From NCBI RefSeq assembly GCF_047948215.1, contig NC_134460.1, positions 10,163,501-10,227,500 on the forward strand: 64,000 nucleotides of DNA, in the 5' to 3' direction. Position numbers and translations under genes: made by a program. The notes under the pieces were generated by a model that had not been told where the DNA came from, made no database searches, and saw only the letters and a program-made list of their open reading frames with translations. Each line of letters opens with the position of its first letter. Position 1 is the stretch's first letter. This document shows positions 12,438 through 23,346 of the stretch, piece by piece. This DNA is from Lycorma delicatula (lineage: Eukaryota > Arthropoda > Insecta > Hemiptera > Fulgoridae).

Positions 12438-13650
12438 TTACTTACTTTTACAAAGTATTATGGTCGCGAAAAATTTCAGATTTCAACGGAAATATTAATT
12501 TTGCCCATCGTTGAATCTATTTTGACTAGTTTCGCGTGACGTCTATACGTATGTACGCACATATGGATTTCTGACTATTGTAATTTTTTCTAATTGTGCA
12601 CCCTTTTGATTGTAATCGACTGGACTAAAAGCGTCCAAAACTGCTCAAAACCCAAAAAATTTGGATTTTGTAATTTTTCTTAACTGCAGTTATAAGCCCT
12701 CATTAAGATATTTTCAACTATATATGATAAGTAGTACTTATTTTCATTGGTTTCAGAGTTATAGCTAAATAAAATTTTAATTAATTTAATATTTGGATTT
12801 TATAAGGGGAAGGCACATCGGTTCGAATCAGACTTCATCTCCTTTTTTTTAACTTTTTTTTTAATTTAAATACATTGATTTATTAATTAACCTCTGATTG
12901 TAAAAACAATTTTACGATAAATAATAATATCCCAACCCCATAGGGGAAGACTCCCCGCCTTGTGACGCTTCCGTTTGCCACACTACCCTCCCCGTTCTTA
13001 GCCCTGATGGGCTTTAACGGGAGTCGTCTTTCGTCCTCTAACATTTTACATCTCATAGTAATAAGCCAGTCCTCTTTGGGATGCCACTGTGTTTTACATA
13101 GTGCCACATCAGTGTTTTATAAATTGAGCTTTTGCCTTCGCTGTAGGCCTCATCCGGACATCTTGAATGTCCTACATCGTTTCCCTCTGAACTAGCTAAC
13201 TGAGTTCGCGGAAGCACCCCGCGCCTAGTTCTACACTTCATAGAGCCAATTCGTGTGTAAATGTCTCAGAAAATTCGAGGCAAATGATTAATAACATACC
13301 ACCAAAAATTTTGTTCGCAACAACTAGTTCCCTTAGTGAATTCAAATTCAGTTCATACCTCTGACTTTGTTTCATTATGGACTCCGGTCTGGTCTACCAG
13401 GGAGAGGCGGACAGACCTCCTACTCCCACTCAGCTCCTTGGCAGAGTCCGCGTGACTTTCACTTACTACCATCGTCGAGATGCCGCTACACCTCAGAGCT
13501 GCGATAAATAATAATTTTTAAAAAATAGATCATAAGTTATTAATGAAATAAAATTTTATGTACTTTTCATTTTAGAAGAATGCATATATGTAATTTAATA
13601 GCTGTACAAGGAAGTCATTTGGTGCCTCATCAGATTTTTAACATTACTTA
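12438..13650 (+). repeat. Interspersed repeat X, copy 2, split by a 573-bp insertion
   Basis: Aligns with copy 1 (3430-4069 and 5280-5325). The insertion at 12929-13501 separates the two parts. The right part (13516-13650) crosses without a break the place where copy 1 holds an R1-like LINE, near 13612-13622, so it gives the pre-insertion state of that site. The GGTTCGAATC motif lies near 12820 and is again followed by a T run. Function and class unknown. Confidence 0.75.
12929..13501. mobile_element. 573-bp GC-richer insertion with a 14-bp TSD, unclassified
   Basis: CGATAAATAATAAT occurs at 12915-12928 and again at 13502-13515, directly flanking the segment. The same unduplicated sequence is expected from repeat X. 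The insert has no poly(A) tail, no terminal inverted repeats that I can see and no protein motif I recognise. The 14-bp duplication and lack of a tail would fit a 3' fragment of an R1-clade LINE lacking poly(A), read on the minus strand, or an unknown retroposon. Boundaries are strong; class is open. Confidence 0.7.
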
Positions 13651-14022
13651 ATTTTACTTTAGCTTGATTAAAATTCGTTTTTATTTGGTTTAAATTTATC
13701 AGTATTACAAAAAAAACAAAACCCTTTTATCTTGTAAAACAAAGATTTTAATTTAATCACATGATTTTACATAATTACATGATTTTAGTAGATTTTAAAT
13801 ATATTGTAATTTCACTAATTACTTAAAATTGGTTATATAATAAAACGGAATTATTCAAATTTTTAAATAATAAAAACAAAATTTTTCATAAATATTAAAT
13901 ATCAGAAGTTGGAAACTTTAAATTACATAATAAAAAAGTTTTAAATTTAGATTTTCCAAACGGCTGTCCCGTAAAATTTGTTTTTGAGATTTTAATCCTT
14001 ATTTACATAACTTTAATAACCT

Positions 14023-14318
14023 CTCTTTCTTTACTGTTTAGCCTCCGGTAACTACCGTTTAGATAATTCTTCAGAGGATGAATGAGGATGATATGTATGA
14101 GTATAAATGAAGTGTAGTCTTGTACATTCTCAGTTCGACCATTCCTGAGATGTGTGGTTAATTGAAACCCAACCACCAAAGAACACCGGTATCCACGATC
14201 TAGTATTCAAATCCGTGTAAAAATAACTGGCTTTACTAGGACTTGAACGCTGGAACTCTCGACTTCCAAATCAGCTGATTTGGGAAGACGCGTTCACCAC
14301 TAGACCAACCCAGTGGGT
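14023..14318 (-). mobile_element. tRNA-derived SINE, long family (about 296 bp), with TSD
   Basis: Flanked by TAACTTTAATAACCT at 14008-14022 and 14319-14333, an exact 15-bp TSD. On the minus strand the head (14318 down to about 14240) resembles a tRNA, with an A-box-like TGGTCTAGTGGTGAACG and a B-box-like GTTCAAGTCC. Both are internal RNA polymerase III promoter elements in this class. The tail ends in CCGGAGGCTAAA and then A-rich sequence. The tail is shared with the shorter SINE family at 19.5, 38.9, 62.5 and 63.0 kb. Another copy lies at 29390-29685. Confidence 0.85.
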
Positions 14319-14624
14319 TAACTTTAATAACCTGTATGATCTATTCATCCACTGATTATATTGAAAAGGGTAACTTTCCAAGTCATTTAAATATATAATT
14401 TAATAGCTTAATTGCTATTGACCGATTTAGGTGGTTACAAAATCGCCAAAGATTTTCCAATAATTTATCAAAAAATTCGAATTTCCAAATTACATAATTC
14501 GTTATAATCAGGATTACTTTTACACAAAATTAAAATTTTTCTGGGAGAGGGGATAACATTTCCATTTTAAAACTACAAAAAAAGCTACCCAAAAATACAT
14601 TTTACTTGAAAAAATTAAAATATA

Positions 14625-15336
14625 ACGGGTAATTCAAAAAGAACTTCACAACTTTAAAAGTATATAAATTACAACTATATAAAAGTATATAACTAACAGA
14701 TTCGGTTGAGATCTCGTTTCGTAGATAAACACATCTAGTTTGTCACCTGATATTCACTTTGGTTCGATATGGATTTCGTTTGTAATGCGACATACATCCC
14801 ACCTGAAGTCGATTTCATTCCAAACTCTGTAGTCAGCAAGTCGGGCGTTACCTCTGCAGCTGCGATGTTAATTCGAAGTCGTAGCTGAACAAGATCAGCA
14901 GGCAAAGATGGCACAAAATCCCGATCTTTAATGAATCCCCACAAGAAAAAATCTAGCGGGATCATATCTGGGGAACGAGGTGGCCGTGCAATTGGAGCTT
15001 CACAACAATCCACCGACCTGGGTATCGAGAATCGAGAAAATCTCGGACTTTAGGCTTTAGTGAGATGGTATTCTATCATGCTGATAATAATAGCATCCAC
15101 CTTAGTCATTATCGTCTAACTGAAGAATTAGAAAATTTTGAAGGAGTCCAGATAACAGATACCATTTATGGTTGCCTCTTGGTAGAAGAATAGGCCGTTC
15201 TGTCTGGAAAAAGAAAAAAACTGTCAAGAAAGGTTTAGTGCTAAAAGTAAATTGTATTCCTGCTAGGAGGCTGTGAGTTATCTCAATAAATTTTTATATT
15301 CTTTTGAAGTTGTTAAGTTCTTTTTGAATCACCCGG
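14625..15336 (-). mobile_element. Tc1/mariner-like TIR element, internally deleted
   Basis: Terminal inverted repeats of about 36 bp (14625-14660 and 15301-15336) match at 32 of 36 positions by my count. Each end abuts a TA dinucleotide (14623-14624 and 15337-15338), the target duplication of this superfamily. The inside holds a minus-strand remnant of a transposase C-terminus at 15013-14735, with RSPDMIPLDFFLWGFIKDR, where the family has the last catalytic acidic residue followed by FFLWG. Upstream transposase blocks are missing or unreadable. It could be mobilised only in trans, if at all. Confidence 0.8.
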
Positions 15337-15338
15337 TA

Positions 15339-16160
15339 CTTTTATAATTACAAAAATTGTTTTGTAGCAATGAAAAATAGTTTTTTTTTTTTTTTTTATA
15401 AAAATAAACGTAGAAACTTCTTAGTAAATAAAATCTTAGAAAGAAAGAAATAAACATTTTATTTATTATTTTAATAAATAAATTTTAGAATTCCATCTCT
15501 TTATTAAATAAATGACAAATAAAAAATTATGTTCTAATTGGAGTATAAAGAAATCTTTTATAGTTAGTTTACGAAGTTATGAAATAATGAACCTGAAAAC
15601 TGAGTTAACAGGCCAATAAAGAAAATATTTTTTTCAAAACTTTTTATAATTCTTATAGGTTTTCTTCAAATAAATATATGTTTTTACAATAAAGTAAAAA
15701 TAAAAACAAAATTTAATGTGAGGAAAACTAATTATTTTCACTGAAGTGGTTAGTAATATATATATATATATACTTATATAATTCTTTAAAAACGTCCTTT
15801 TTCATTTATGTTGCACATGAAAAAATCATTATGTCTTCTGAACTCAAATTGTCATTAATAAGAGAGGGAAACAATCCCCTTCATTGATTCTAGTGTACAT
15901 CCTAAAATTTACATATGCAAATTTTATCCAGGATTTAATTGCATTAATGAACTCTAAATCTTTATCTGTGTACCTAGTTTATTCGAGTTCAAATAGAAAT
16001 AATATTATTACCAGGATTTGATTTATGATCTTATAAATCAACTGCTATAAACCGTTGATTTACATTCTTAATTGTTTATTTGTTTTATAGGTAATTATTA
16101 ATAATGTTAACATAATATCGATAATATTAACTATTAACCGATTGACGCTTGGGCTTTGAT
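15339..16160. other. AT-rich stretch with a short (TA)n run
   Basis: No gene. A (TA)n run lies near 15756-15772. Confidence 0.5.
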
Positions 16161-16581
16161 GTAAAATATATGTTTTCGCTTTTTTTCGCTTCTTCTTTTT
16201 TTCGCCTGTAATCTCTCCGCCCCCTGGAGCCGGATCGTAATTACGCATAAACTTAGCTCCGAGGGGTGCCTTCGCCTCAAACTACCTTGATAGAGCACTA
16301 AGCCTCACCCAGGTAGCCGGGACTCGGTCTTGCGTTACATGCTGTGCCTCTAGCGGGGGAACCCCGAGAGATTCCGCCGGGACTCCGGTCTTGACGCCCC
16401 GCTTCTAATGGAGAACCCCCGAAGGATCTCCCACCTGAACTACGGTCTTGCATTCCTCTCCAATGGCGTCTGCAAGGGAGTCCTCACCTGATCATTGGTA
16501 ATGGACGCCGGAGTGTCCCACCCTCCTGAATGGGGCTGTCCCTTAAGTTACTGCAGCTTCTGTGTGCAAACTCCAGCGGAT

Positions 16582-19070
16582 TCATGACGTGGGCGAAATC
16601 GCCTTGCATTCACGGCCTCCAGGGACATGTCCATGCAATTTCCATGTGACATCGAGGCTCCTGCATACAGTCTTTTCGTAAGCGGCCAGGCTCGCTACAG
16701 GGACCACTTGTGTCGCCCCAAATTCCTGCTGCATGGGTAGTATATCAAGCGAGTTCGACTCCTCTATAACTTCATGAAGTTCCTTTAGTAACTCGTCCTT
16801 CCTAGCGAGTACGTCCACGTCCTTAACAAAAACGTGGACCCTCCGGCCGCCTCTTCCCGTCAGAGCCGTAGTGGTGCCCTCTACCTTTTCGGTGATAGCC
16901 TTGCTCAGTTGTTCAGCCGCACCCGGAGATGTAGGTACTCCCCCTGCCCCTTTCGAGCGGAGAGGACCCTGATCTCACCTGGTGACACTGTTCCCTTGGC
17001 GGATCGAAGGAGGTCAGCATAGTTCTTACCTTCTACATTAACCACTGCCATTGTTGTCAGCGAACCCACGGGCAATCTCTTGCTCTTTAACAACACTGCC
17101 GATGGTACTCGCGAAAGACACACACAATGTTTCTTTTCCACCCGCTTACACACGTACTCCACAGATCGCTGTATAATCTGCGCAAGCCGACCCGAGGGCC
17201 CACAAAAGCAGGCTAGTCGATCCTGTCTATCTTGCATCACTTGCGATACGGACCTGCAAATGAACAAGGCCACCTCGCAGTCCTCAACTGCCGAATCAAC
17301 CACTAAAGCCTAGTCAGTCCGGTCCACATCAATTTTACATCCATTGTCGCCTCCGGATAGATCACATATAGTGGACTGCTCTACAAGGAGCTGGTGGAGG
17401 AACTCCATTTACGGGCGCCGAAGCAATGTCGGACTGCTAACAGGTTCTGCAAGATAGTAAAAAAGGCGTATGTATTCCTGCGCACTACTTACTAAACCTC
17501 CACCCCTGGCGACCCGCCCCTCCTGGAAATAGCCGGTAAAGTATTACTTCAGATGTGGGGTAAGCGCCCACACACATTCAGATAACAAATCAAATAGCAA
17601 GCACATGCACACACAAAAACAGATCCACACATAACTAAAAAACCAGCACAAAACAACACCAAACACACTTGAACCAACACGTATACACCACCCGCGTACA
17701 GATACACGCACACCAACAACTCTCGCAAACACTCATACTTACTATACGCATACTTACATGCCATCAGGTTTAGCTCGGAAGTGGAGGAAACCCCCGGGAC
17801 CCCAGCCGGTGGAGTGATCGCGGCTTCATTACATCCAGCCGACCCCCACAAGATCAAGGGCCTCTCTAGACACTCGCCCGCGGTCCTGTCCCCTGCACCG
17901 GGACCCCAAGACCTCTATTTAACCTGCGGCTTTCTTCGGCAGAACGAAATTTCTCCATAACTGCTTTAGAATATCGGGCTCTACAAGGATCTGGTCCGCC
18001 TCCAATTTTCCCGCTTTGGGCCAAGCCCCAAATCCATGAAGCCTTACGGAACTCCAGTGCATATTGCAGGTGTTCGACTCCCAGCGCCATGTCTATAATC
18101 CAAGCAGACCCAACATCCTCTGGCAACTCAGCGGTGTCCTCCACTACAGTTGAAGATAGGTAGACCTCCTGAGACCAGCCTCTAACAACTAACCGCTCAG
18201 TGTCTGCTTCCGCAATTCCGCAATCAATCGCGATCCAGAGCTCGCCAATTGACGATGAAGTTGCCACCCGTTGTAGACCCCATCCGAAGTTTTCAACTTC
18301 ATATCAGTGATAATAAAATATGTTTGGGTAGTCTCATCCGCTGTGGTCAGCTGAGTAGATGGCCTCTCCTGAAGCTCCACAGGTATTTCACCTAAAACAT
18401 CTGCGAACTCCTCCAACATACGAACATGACTGTTCATACGCTCGGAGCACTGTTTTATCTCAATTTTAGCGGTAGTATGTAGTCGAACCAATGAGCTCAA
18501 CTCCCTAACTTTATGCAGCAAAAGGGTCGTGTTATGTACAAAACATTTCTTCCGTGCGATCTTTTTCATGCGACCTGTACGCTTCCCTCCTTCTGGCACC
18601 TCTTCTCCTGTACATGAGACGTCTATAAGAAATGCAGACCTCGCTAGATCAGAGATTGTCTCCGGCAAGTATAAGGAACTCCAGAAACTTTCTTTTGACT
18701 TTTTCTTCCCCTCACCTGCCGGTGGAGAACCACGGAGACTTCGCTTCTTCCAAGGTTTCAAAGGACGCTTCCCGACCGAACAGGAAGAGTCAGAAAGTCC
18801 TCGTCGACGCAATCAGACCGACAGCCTCTGCTGCCTTCGAGTCATCTTCTCACCCATCTTCCTCCCTTTGCGCTTCGTCAACAACCGACCCGCGCGCCGA
18901 AGTTCTTCCATCACCGCTTCCGCCAAGCTATTACTGCCACTACTGTCCAATAGGACTTCTCTCACCTGAACCCCAGAATACTCCTTCCTAGTAGATCGTC
19001 GCCCCACCACAGGAGAGAAACCTTCGTTTGGTGGAGGCACTCCCTCTAATTGATGTTGGTCAGCTATAAG
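16582..19070 (-). pseudogene. ORF1 (gag-like, nucleic-acid-binding) of an R1-clade LINE, broken
   Basis: ORF1 proteins of this clade bind the element RNA. In minus-strand order: an N-terminal part with VPPPNEGFSPVVGRR (about 19060-18813); a basic, low-complexity and then helical part with SSLVRLHTTAKIEIKQ (18812-18189, another frame); an interruption at 17977-17395; then GKNYADLLRSAKGTVSPGEI (near 17000), matching the clade's Y-A-D-x-L pattern; then VHVFVKDVDVLARKDELL and a following RRM-like stretch (about 16840-16640). Only a degenerate H-V-P-G-G-R-E-C remains where CCHC knuckles are expected. At least three frameshifts. Assignment from general family pattern, not a search. Confidence 0.6.
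17395..17977 (-). mobile_element. Short R1-like 3' fragment nested in ORF1, with TSD
   Basis: Bounded by near-identical 17-mers at 17378-17394 and 17978-17994 (GCTCTACAAGGAGCTGG and GCTCTACAAGGATCTGG, one mismatch). On the minus strand the insert starts with the last ORF2 codons (EESRRLNRGLG then TGPRASV and stop, comparable with EESRRREWRRW then TGPRLSA in the 4-kb element). It continues into a GT-rich 3' untranslated region that shares blocks with 5120-5265, ending in GTTCCTCCA. So the 4-kb and this copy belong to one family. It landed after ORF1 of the host element existed. Confidence 0.75.
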
Positions 19071-19436
19071 AGTAATATCAAAATTGAAACAAAATTAATT
19101 AATCCAAAAGAAATTAATTCAGTAAACGAAAAATAAATTAAAGAAAGATTAATATAATTAAACTGAAAGTAATAAATCAAAAGTGAACTTCAACTTAGGA
19201 TGTAAATAGTCTATAACAGCTGCGTAACTAGGTAAACAGGCCTTAGTTGCCCTAGGCCCAAAACCGAAAAATAAATATAAAATATTTATTTTACAGAAAA
19301 TAAAACAACGATCTCAAAACGAAAAGAAACAACTAAATAGTAGTAAAAAACCACGGTAAAACAGCGGAAGTACGGAGCATAGAAAAACACAGCCGTGTGT
19401 GTCTAGAGCTCAAAGTCCGACAGTTTTTTAAATTTA

Positions 19437-19587
19437 TTTAACCTCCGGAATCAACATTATGAATTGCGTCAGAGGATGAGATGAATGATTTGTAGCGTCT
19501 GTGAAAATGCCATGCCTGGCCGGGATTCGAACCCGGGACCTCCGGATGAAAGGTTGAGACGCTATCACTCGCGCCACGGAGAGCGGC
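19437..19587 (-). mobile_element. tRNA-derived SINE, short family (about 150 bp)
   Basis: Minus strand: head with an A-box-like TGGCGCGAGTGATAGCG (19576-19560) and a B box GGTTCGAATCC (19533-19523), then a non-tRNA body and a tail CATCTCATCCTCTGA...CCGGAGGTTAAAT. The same unit recurs at 38830-38978, 61575-62582 (split) and 62915-63054. It looks like a tRNA gene at first sight but has no complete cloverleaf and is repeated with a common tail. No clear TSD at this copy. Confidence 0.85.
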
Positions 19588-20910
19588 TTTTTCTTGAACA
19601 GATCTAAATGTACGGTGAACTAAACTTATTTTTATGAACCTGATATCAATAATACAATTCTTGGTAACAAGCAGACCAAGGGAGAAACTTTATATGTATT
19701 TCATTACTATTTAGGCATTAATTGTATTTGTAAGGTAATTGTGTATTACCTTTTTTTATTAATTAATAATTAATTTATAGCATTATTACAGTTGATTAAA
19801 TGTGAAATATTCTTACCGTACTTTTTTTTTTTAATTCTTTTATTGTGGATGTTACTTTTATAAAATGTACATATCGTTAATGCCTAATAAATTTGGCGTA
19901 TTTTAATTACCGTTAATTAAATTAAATAAAGGTGTTTAAAAATCGTTTTTGTAAGATACATTGTTTTTATACGACAAATTTTATTATTTCAGTAATTTTA
20001 GTATAAACTGCATTTAAGATATAACCTCATTTGGGATATGAAAACACTTTACAGCTCTATTTTTCTCTCACTTGCACGTAATCAGAACCAATGCTGCTCC
20101 TTCGTTTGGATAAACTAATAAATTTTGCCATCTAATAACACATCATTAGATCAGACAAATGGTAGGTGCCTGTCACGATAGCCAGAAATTACTATTGTAA
20201 AAAATTATATTGCTTTTTAATTCTTATTTTAAGAAAAATCAAATGTAAATTTTAAAAATTTCAGTGAAAAACGAATTAAATGGTTTATTTTATTATCATA
20301 AATAATAAAAGAAATTATTTTTACGAGTAGAATTGGAAAGCAACTTAATAAAAACATTTCTAAAGATATAATATTTTATCATTTTTCCAACAGTCTGTAA
20401 CCTACTTTAATGCATTTCTTATGTCTGTTTCAAAGTATAATTTTAATAATGCTTTTCTCATGGACGTGAAGTGTCTTCGTTACTGCTATTGACTTTTGCT
20501 TCTAAAATAATATTTAAGAAGGAAATCGGTTTCCACCCGTTGAATTTAATTCCAAAAGAAAAAAATTTTAAAGCGATTGTTATAGAAATAAATAAATAAA
20601 AAGTAAAGACAAGGATAAATAAATATTTTATTTAGATCGGTAGGCAGAAAACAATAAATTATATAGGTCACGTCTGGAATTGATAGGTCTACCGCTTCAC
20701 GTATAAGTAATAAAACTGCACCTTCTCTTACTTGGAGATCAGAAAAAAAACAGTAGTAGGGCTTTAATCAAAGTAGCATCGCAGAATAAAAGTAGAAGTG
20801 GATAAATTCAATATTAATATTTTAAATTCAAGTAAATTAAATTGTAAATTATTTATTTTCCTAACGCGTACGTTGCAATTTGTTAAATTAGTGAACAATA
20901 ACCAAATCCC
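19588..20910. other. AT-rich stretch, no supported feature
   Basis: No coding signal and no internal repeat recognised. Confidence 0.5.
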
Positions 20911-20911
20911 A

Positions 20912-21096
20912 CTACGGCTTAATGAGATGTAGATGATATGTATGTCATGTAAATGAGGTGTAGCCTTGTACACACTCCGGCTCACCATTCCTGAGACGTG
21001 TGGTTAATTGAACCCCACCCAATGTACACCGGTATTCACTAACTAGAATTCAAATCCGTATAAAAGGAGCTAACGTTTACTAGAATTTAAGCTTTA
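20912..21096 (-). mobile_element. Diverged fragment of the long SINE family
   Basis: Aligns with the middle of the SINE at 14023-14318: blocks CCATTCCTGAGACGTGTGG, the following TTAATTGAA, and AGAATTCAAATCCGTATAAA are present in order. Both the tRNA-like head and the CCGGAGG tail are missing or unrecognisable. A similar fragment lies at 29172-29335. Confidence 0.65.
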
Positions 21097-22015
21097 GAAA
21101 TTACAAAATTTAATATAAAAATTTTAAATGAATAAAATAAATTCAAATAAATAAAATTTTCGAAAACGTTAACGAAAATTAGTTTTTATGTAAGTTGACA
21201 TTAAAGGTATTCATGTGTTTTAATTATTACATTTCTGGCTCCAGCTGTATTGCTTCTTTTTAGAGAAAGTATAACGATTGGTAAAATATTCTGGGTACAG
21301 ATTTTATGCAAATTTCGACGATTCAAGACCCCTTGTACCAAAAAAAAAAAAAAACATGTTATAGAAATTTCCGAAAGAATTATGCACGCACGTGTGTTAC
21401 GTGTGCGTACGCACTTGTGTATTTTGTACACATGTTATTAAATATTTCAGGATTTGCTCAACAAAAATTATTCGAAAATGGTTTAAAAATTTCTATATAT
21501 GGAAGGATTAAATTTTGGAGAATATTAAAAAAGTGGGAAGGATATTTTTTTGCTATTTCTAAAGTTTGCGCTTTATATAGCGGTCGTAGAAAACTGAATT
21601 TGACTTCCGTGGAAACAGTTATTTCGAATTCTGAAGTTTTAAATTAGTCGGAGTTAGAGATATTAAAAATTATTCCTAAATATTTTTCCTCATCTCGAAA
21701 TTCTACTGACCAAATAAGTTAAAATTTGACATGAATATTTGGTCATATATATTCCAGCTTTGGTCTGATTAGCACAGGACAAGGCGATATTACGGTACCC
21801 ATATAACTGTTTCTTCTTTTTTTTTTTTAGTAAATTATAATCTTATTTAGCCTTGTTGAGTAACAGTTCACTGAATTGGGCTAATTTTTTACTCCAGTAA
21901 ATCAATATTTAAGTTCCAGAAAACAAGGAAATGAATGAGATTCGTATTTAAAATATCAGTTCTTATTAAACATTAATTCCCAAATTTGAAAAAAAAAAAC
22001 ATATCCAATATTAAC
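21097..22015. other. AT-rich stretch, no supported gene
   Basis: The open frame at 21306-21647 on the plus strand is AT-rich, has no motif and overlaps antisense frames of similar length. I do not call it. Confidence 0.5.
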
Positions 22016-23346
22016 GTTTTTTTTTGTCTTCAGTCATTTGACTGGTTTGATGCAGCTCTCCAAGATTCTCTACCTAGTGCTAGTCGTTTCATTTCGGTAT
22101 ACCCTCTACATCTTACATCCCTAACAATTTGTTTTACATATTCCAAACGTTGCCTGCCTACACAATTTTTTCCTTCTACCTGTCCTTCCAATATTAAAGC
22201 GACTATTCCAGGATGCCTTAGTATGTGGCCTATAAGTCTATCTCCTCTTTTAACTATACTTTTTCAAAATGCTTCTTTCTTCATCTATTTGCCGCAATAC
22301 CTCTTCATTTGTCACTTTATCCACCCATCTGATTTTTAACATTCTCCTCTAGCACCACATTTCAAAAGCTTCTAATCTTTTCTTCTCAGATACTCCGATC
22401 GTCCAAGTTTCACTTCCATATAAAGCGATACTCCAATTATATACTTTCAAAAATCTTTTCCTGACATTTAAATTAATTTTTGATGTAAACAAATTATATT
22501 TCTTACTGAAGGCTCGTTTAGCTTGTGCTATTCGGCATTTTATATCGCTCCTGCTTCGTCCATCTTTAGTAATTTTACTTCCCAAATAACAAAATTCTTC
22601 TACCTCCATAATCTTTTCTCCTCCTATTTTCACATTCAGCGGTCCATCTTTGTTATTTCGACTACATTTCATTACTTTTGTTTTGTTCTTGTTTATTTTC
22701 ACGCGATAGTTCTTGCGTAGGACTTCATCTATGCCGTTCATTGTTTCTTCTAAATCCTTTTTACTCTCGGCTAGAACTACTATATCATCAGCAAATCGTA
22801 GCATCTTTATCTTTTCACCTTGTACTGTTACTCCGAATCTAAATTGTTCTTTAACATCATTAACTGCTAGTTCCATGTAAAGATTAAAAAGTAACGGAGA
22901 TAGGGAACATCCTTGTCGGACTCCCTTTCTTATTACGGCTTCTTTCTTATGTTCTTCAATTGTTACTGTTGCTGTTTGGTTCCTGTACATGTTAGCAATT
23001 GTTCTTCTATCTCTGTATTTGAACCCTAATTTTTTTTAAATGCTGAACATTTTATTCCAGTCTACGTTATCGAATGCCTTTTCTATGTCTATAAACGCCA
23101 AGTATGTCGGTTTGTTTTTCTTTAATCTTCCTTCTATTATTAATCTGAGGCCTAAAATTGCTTCCCTTGTCCCTATACTTTTCCTGAAACCAAATTGGTC
23201 TTCTCCTAACACTTCTTCCACTCTCCTCTCAATTCTTCTGTATAGAATTCTAGTTAAGATTTTTGATGCATGACTAGTTAAACTAATTGTTCTGTATTCT
23301 TCACATTTATCTGCCCCTGCTTTCTTTGGTATCATAACTATAACAC
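22016..23346 (-). mobile_element. RTE-type LINE, copy C, 5'-truncated
   Basis: Minus strand; tail seen as a T run at about 22017-22025. Homology to copy H ends near 23346, in the RT domain just upstream of the MIPKKAGADKCEEYR block. Frames run 23335-23036 and 22990-22349, with breaks near 23035 (base change in an A/T run), near 22350 (a CTA to CTAG change making a stop) and in the last part (22260-22300). The FADD box is intact at 22784-22795. The 3' terminal inverted repeat is present. No clear TSD. Confidence 0.85.
22349..23335 (-). pseudogene. RTE reverse transcriptase fragment, broken (copy C)
   Basis: First frame begins at MIPKKAGADKCEEYR and runs through QFGFRKSIGTREAI and FIDIEKAFDNVDW (RT blocks with the first catalytic aspartate in the AFDNVDW region). 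The second frame carries VRQGCSLSPLLFNLYMEL, the FADD box and the GSETWTIG region. The endonuclease is absent through 5' truncation. The two frames are separated by a frameshift at about 23030. Confidence 0.85.

Larger units (their letters stand above)
16165..19412 (-). mobile_element. R1-clade retroelement with ORF1 only, nested insertion inside
   Basis: A GC-richer block in AT-rich surroundings. Read on the minus strand it has an AT-rich leader (about 19412-19070), a broken ORF1 (about 19070-16560), a further 350 bases of GC-rich sequence without a motif I know, and an A-rich end (GGCGAAAAAAAGAAGAAG-like, about 16205-16165). No endonuclease or RT motif appears between ORF1 and the A-rich end, so ORF2 is absent or lost. 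A second, 583-bp fragment interrupts ORF1 at 17395-17977. No TSD was found for the outer element, so its limits are approximate. Confidence 0.5.

Noticed and set aside
17544..17857. Cysteine- and valine-rich proteins on the minus strand (62 and 102 codons)
   Set aside because: They fall in the GT-rich 3' untranslated region of the nested R1-like fragment.
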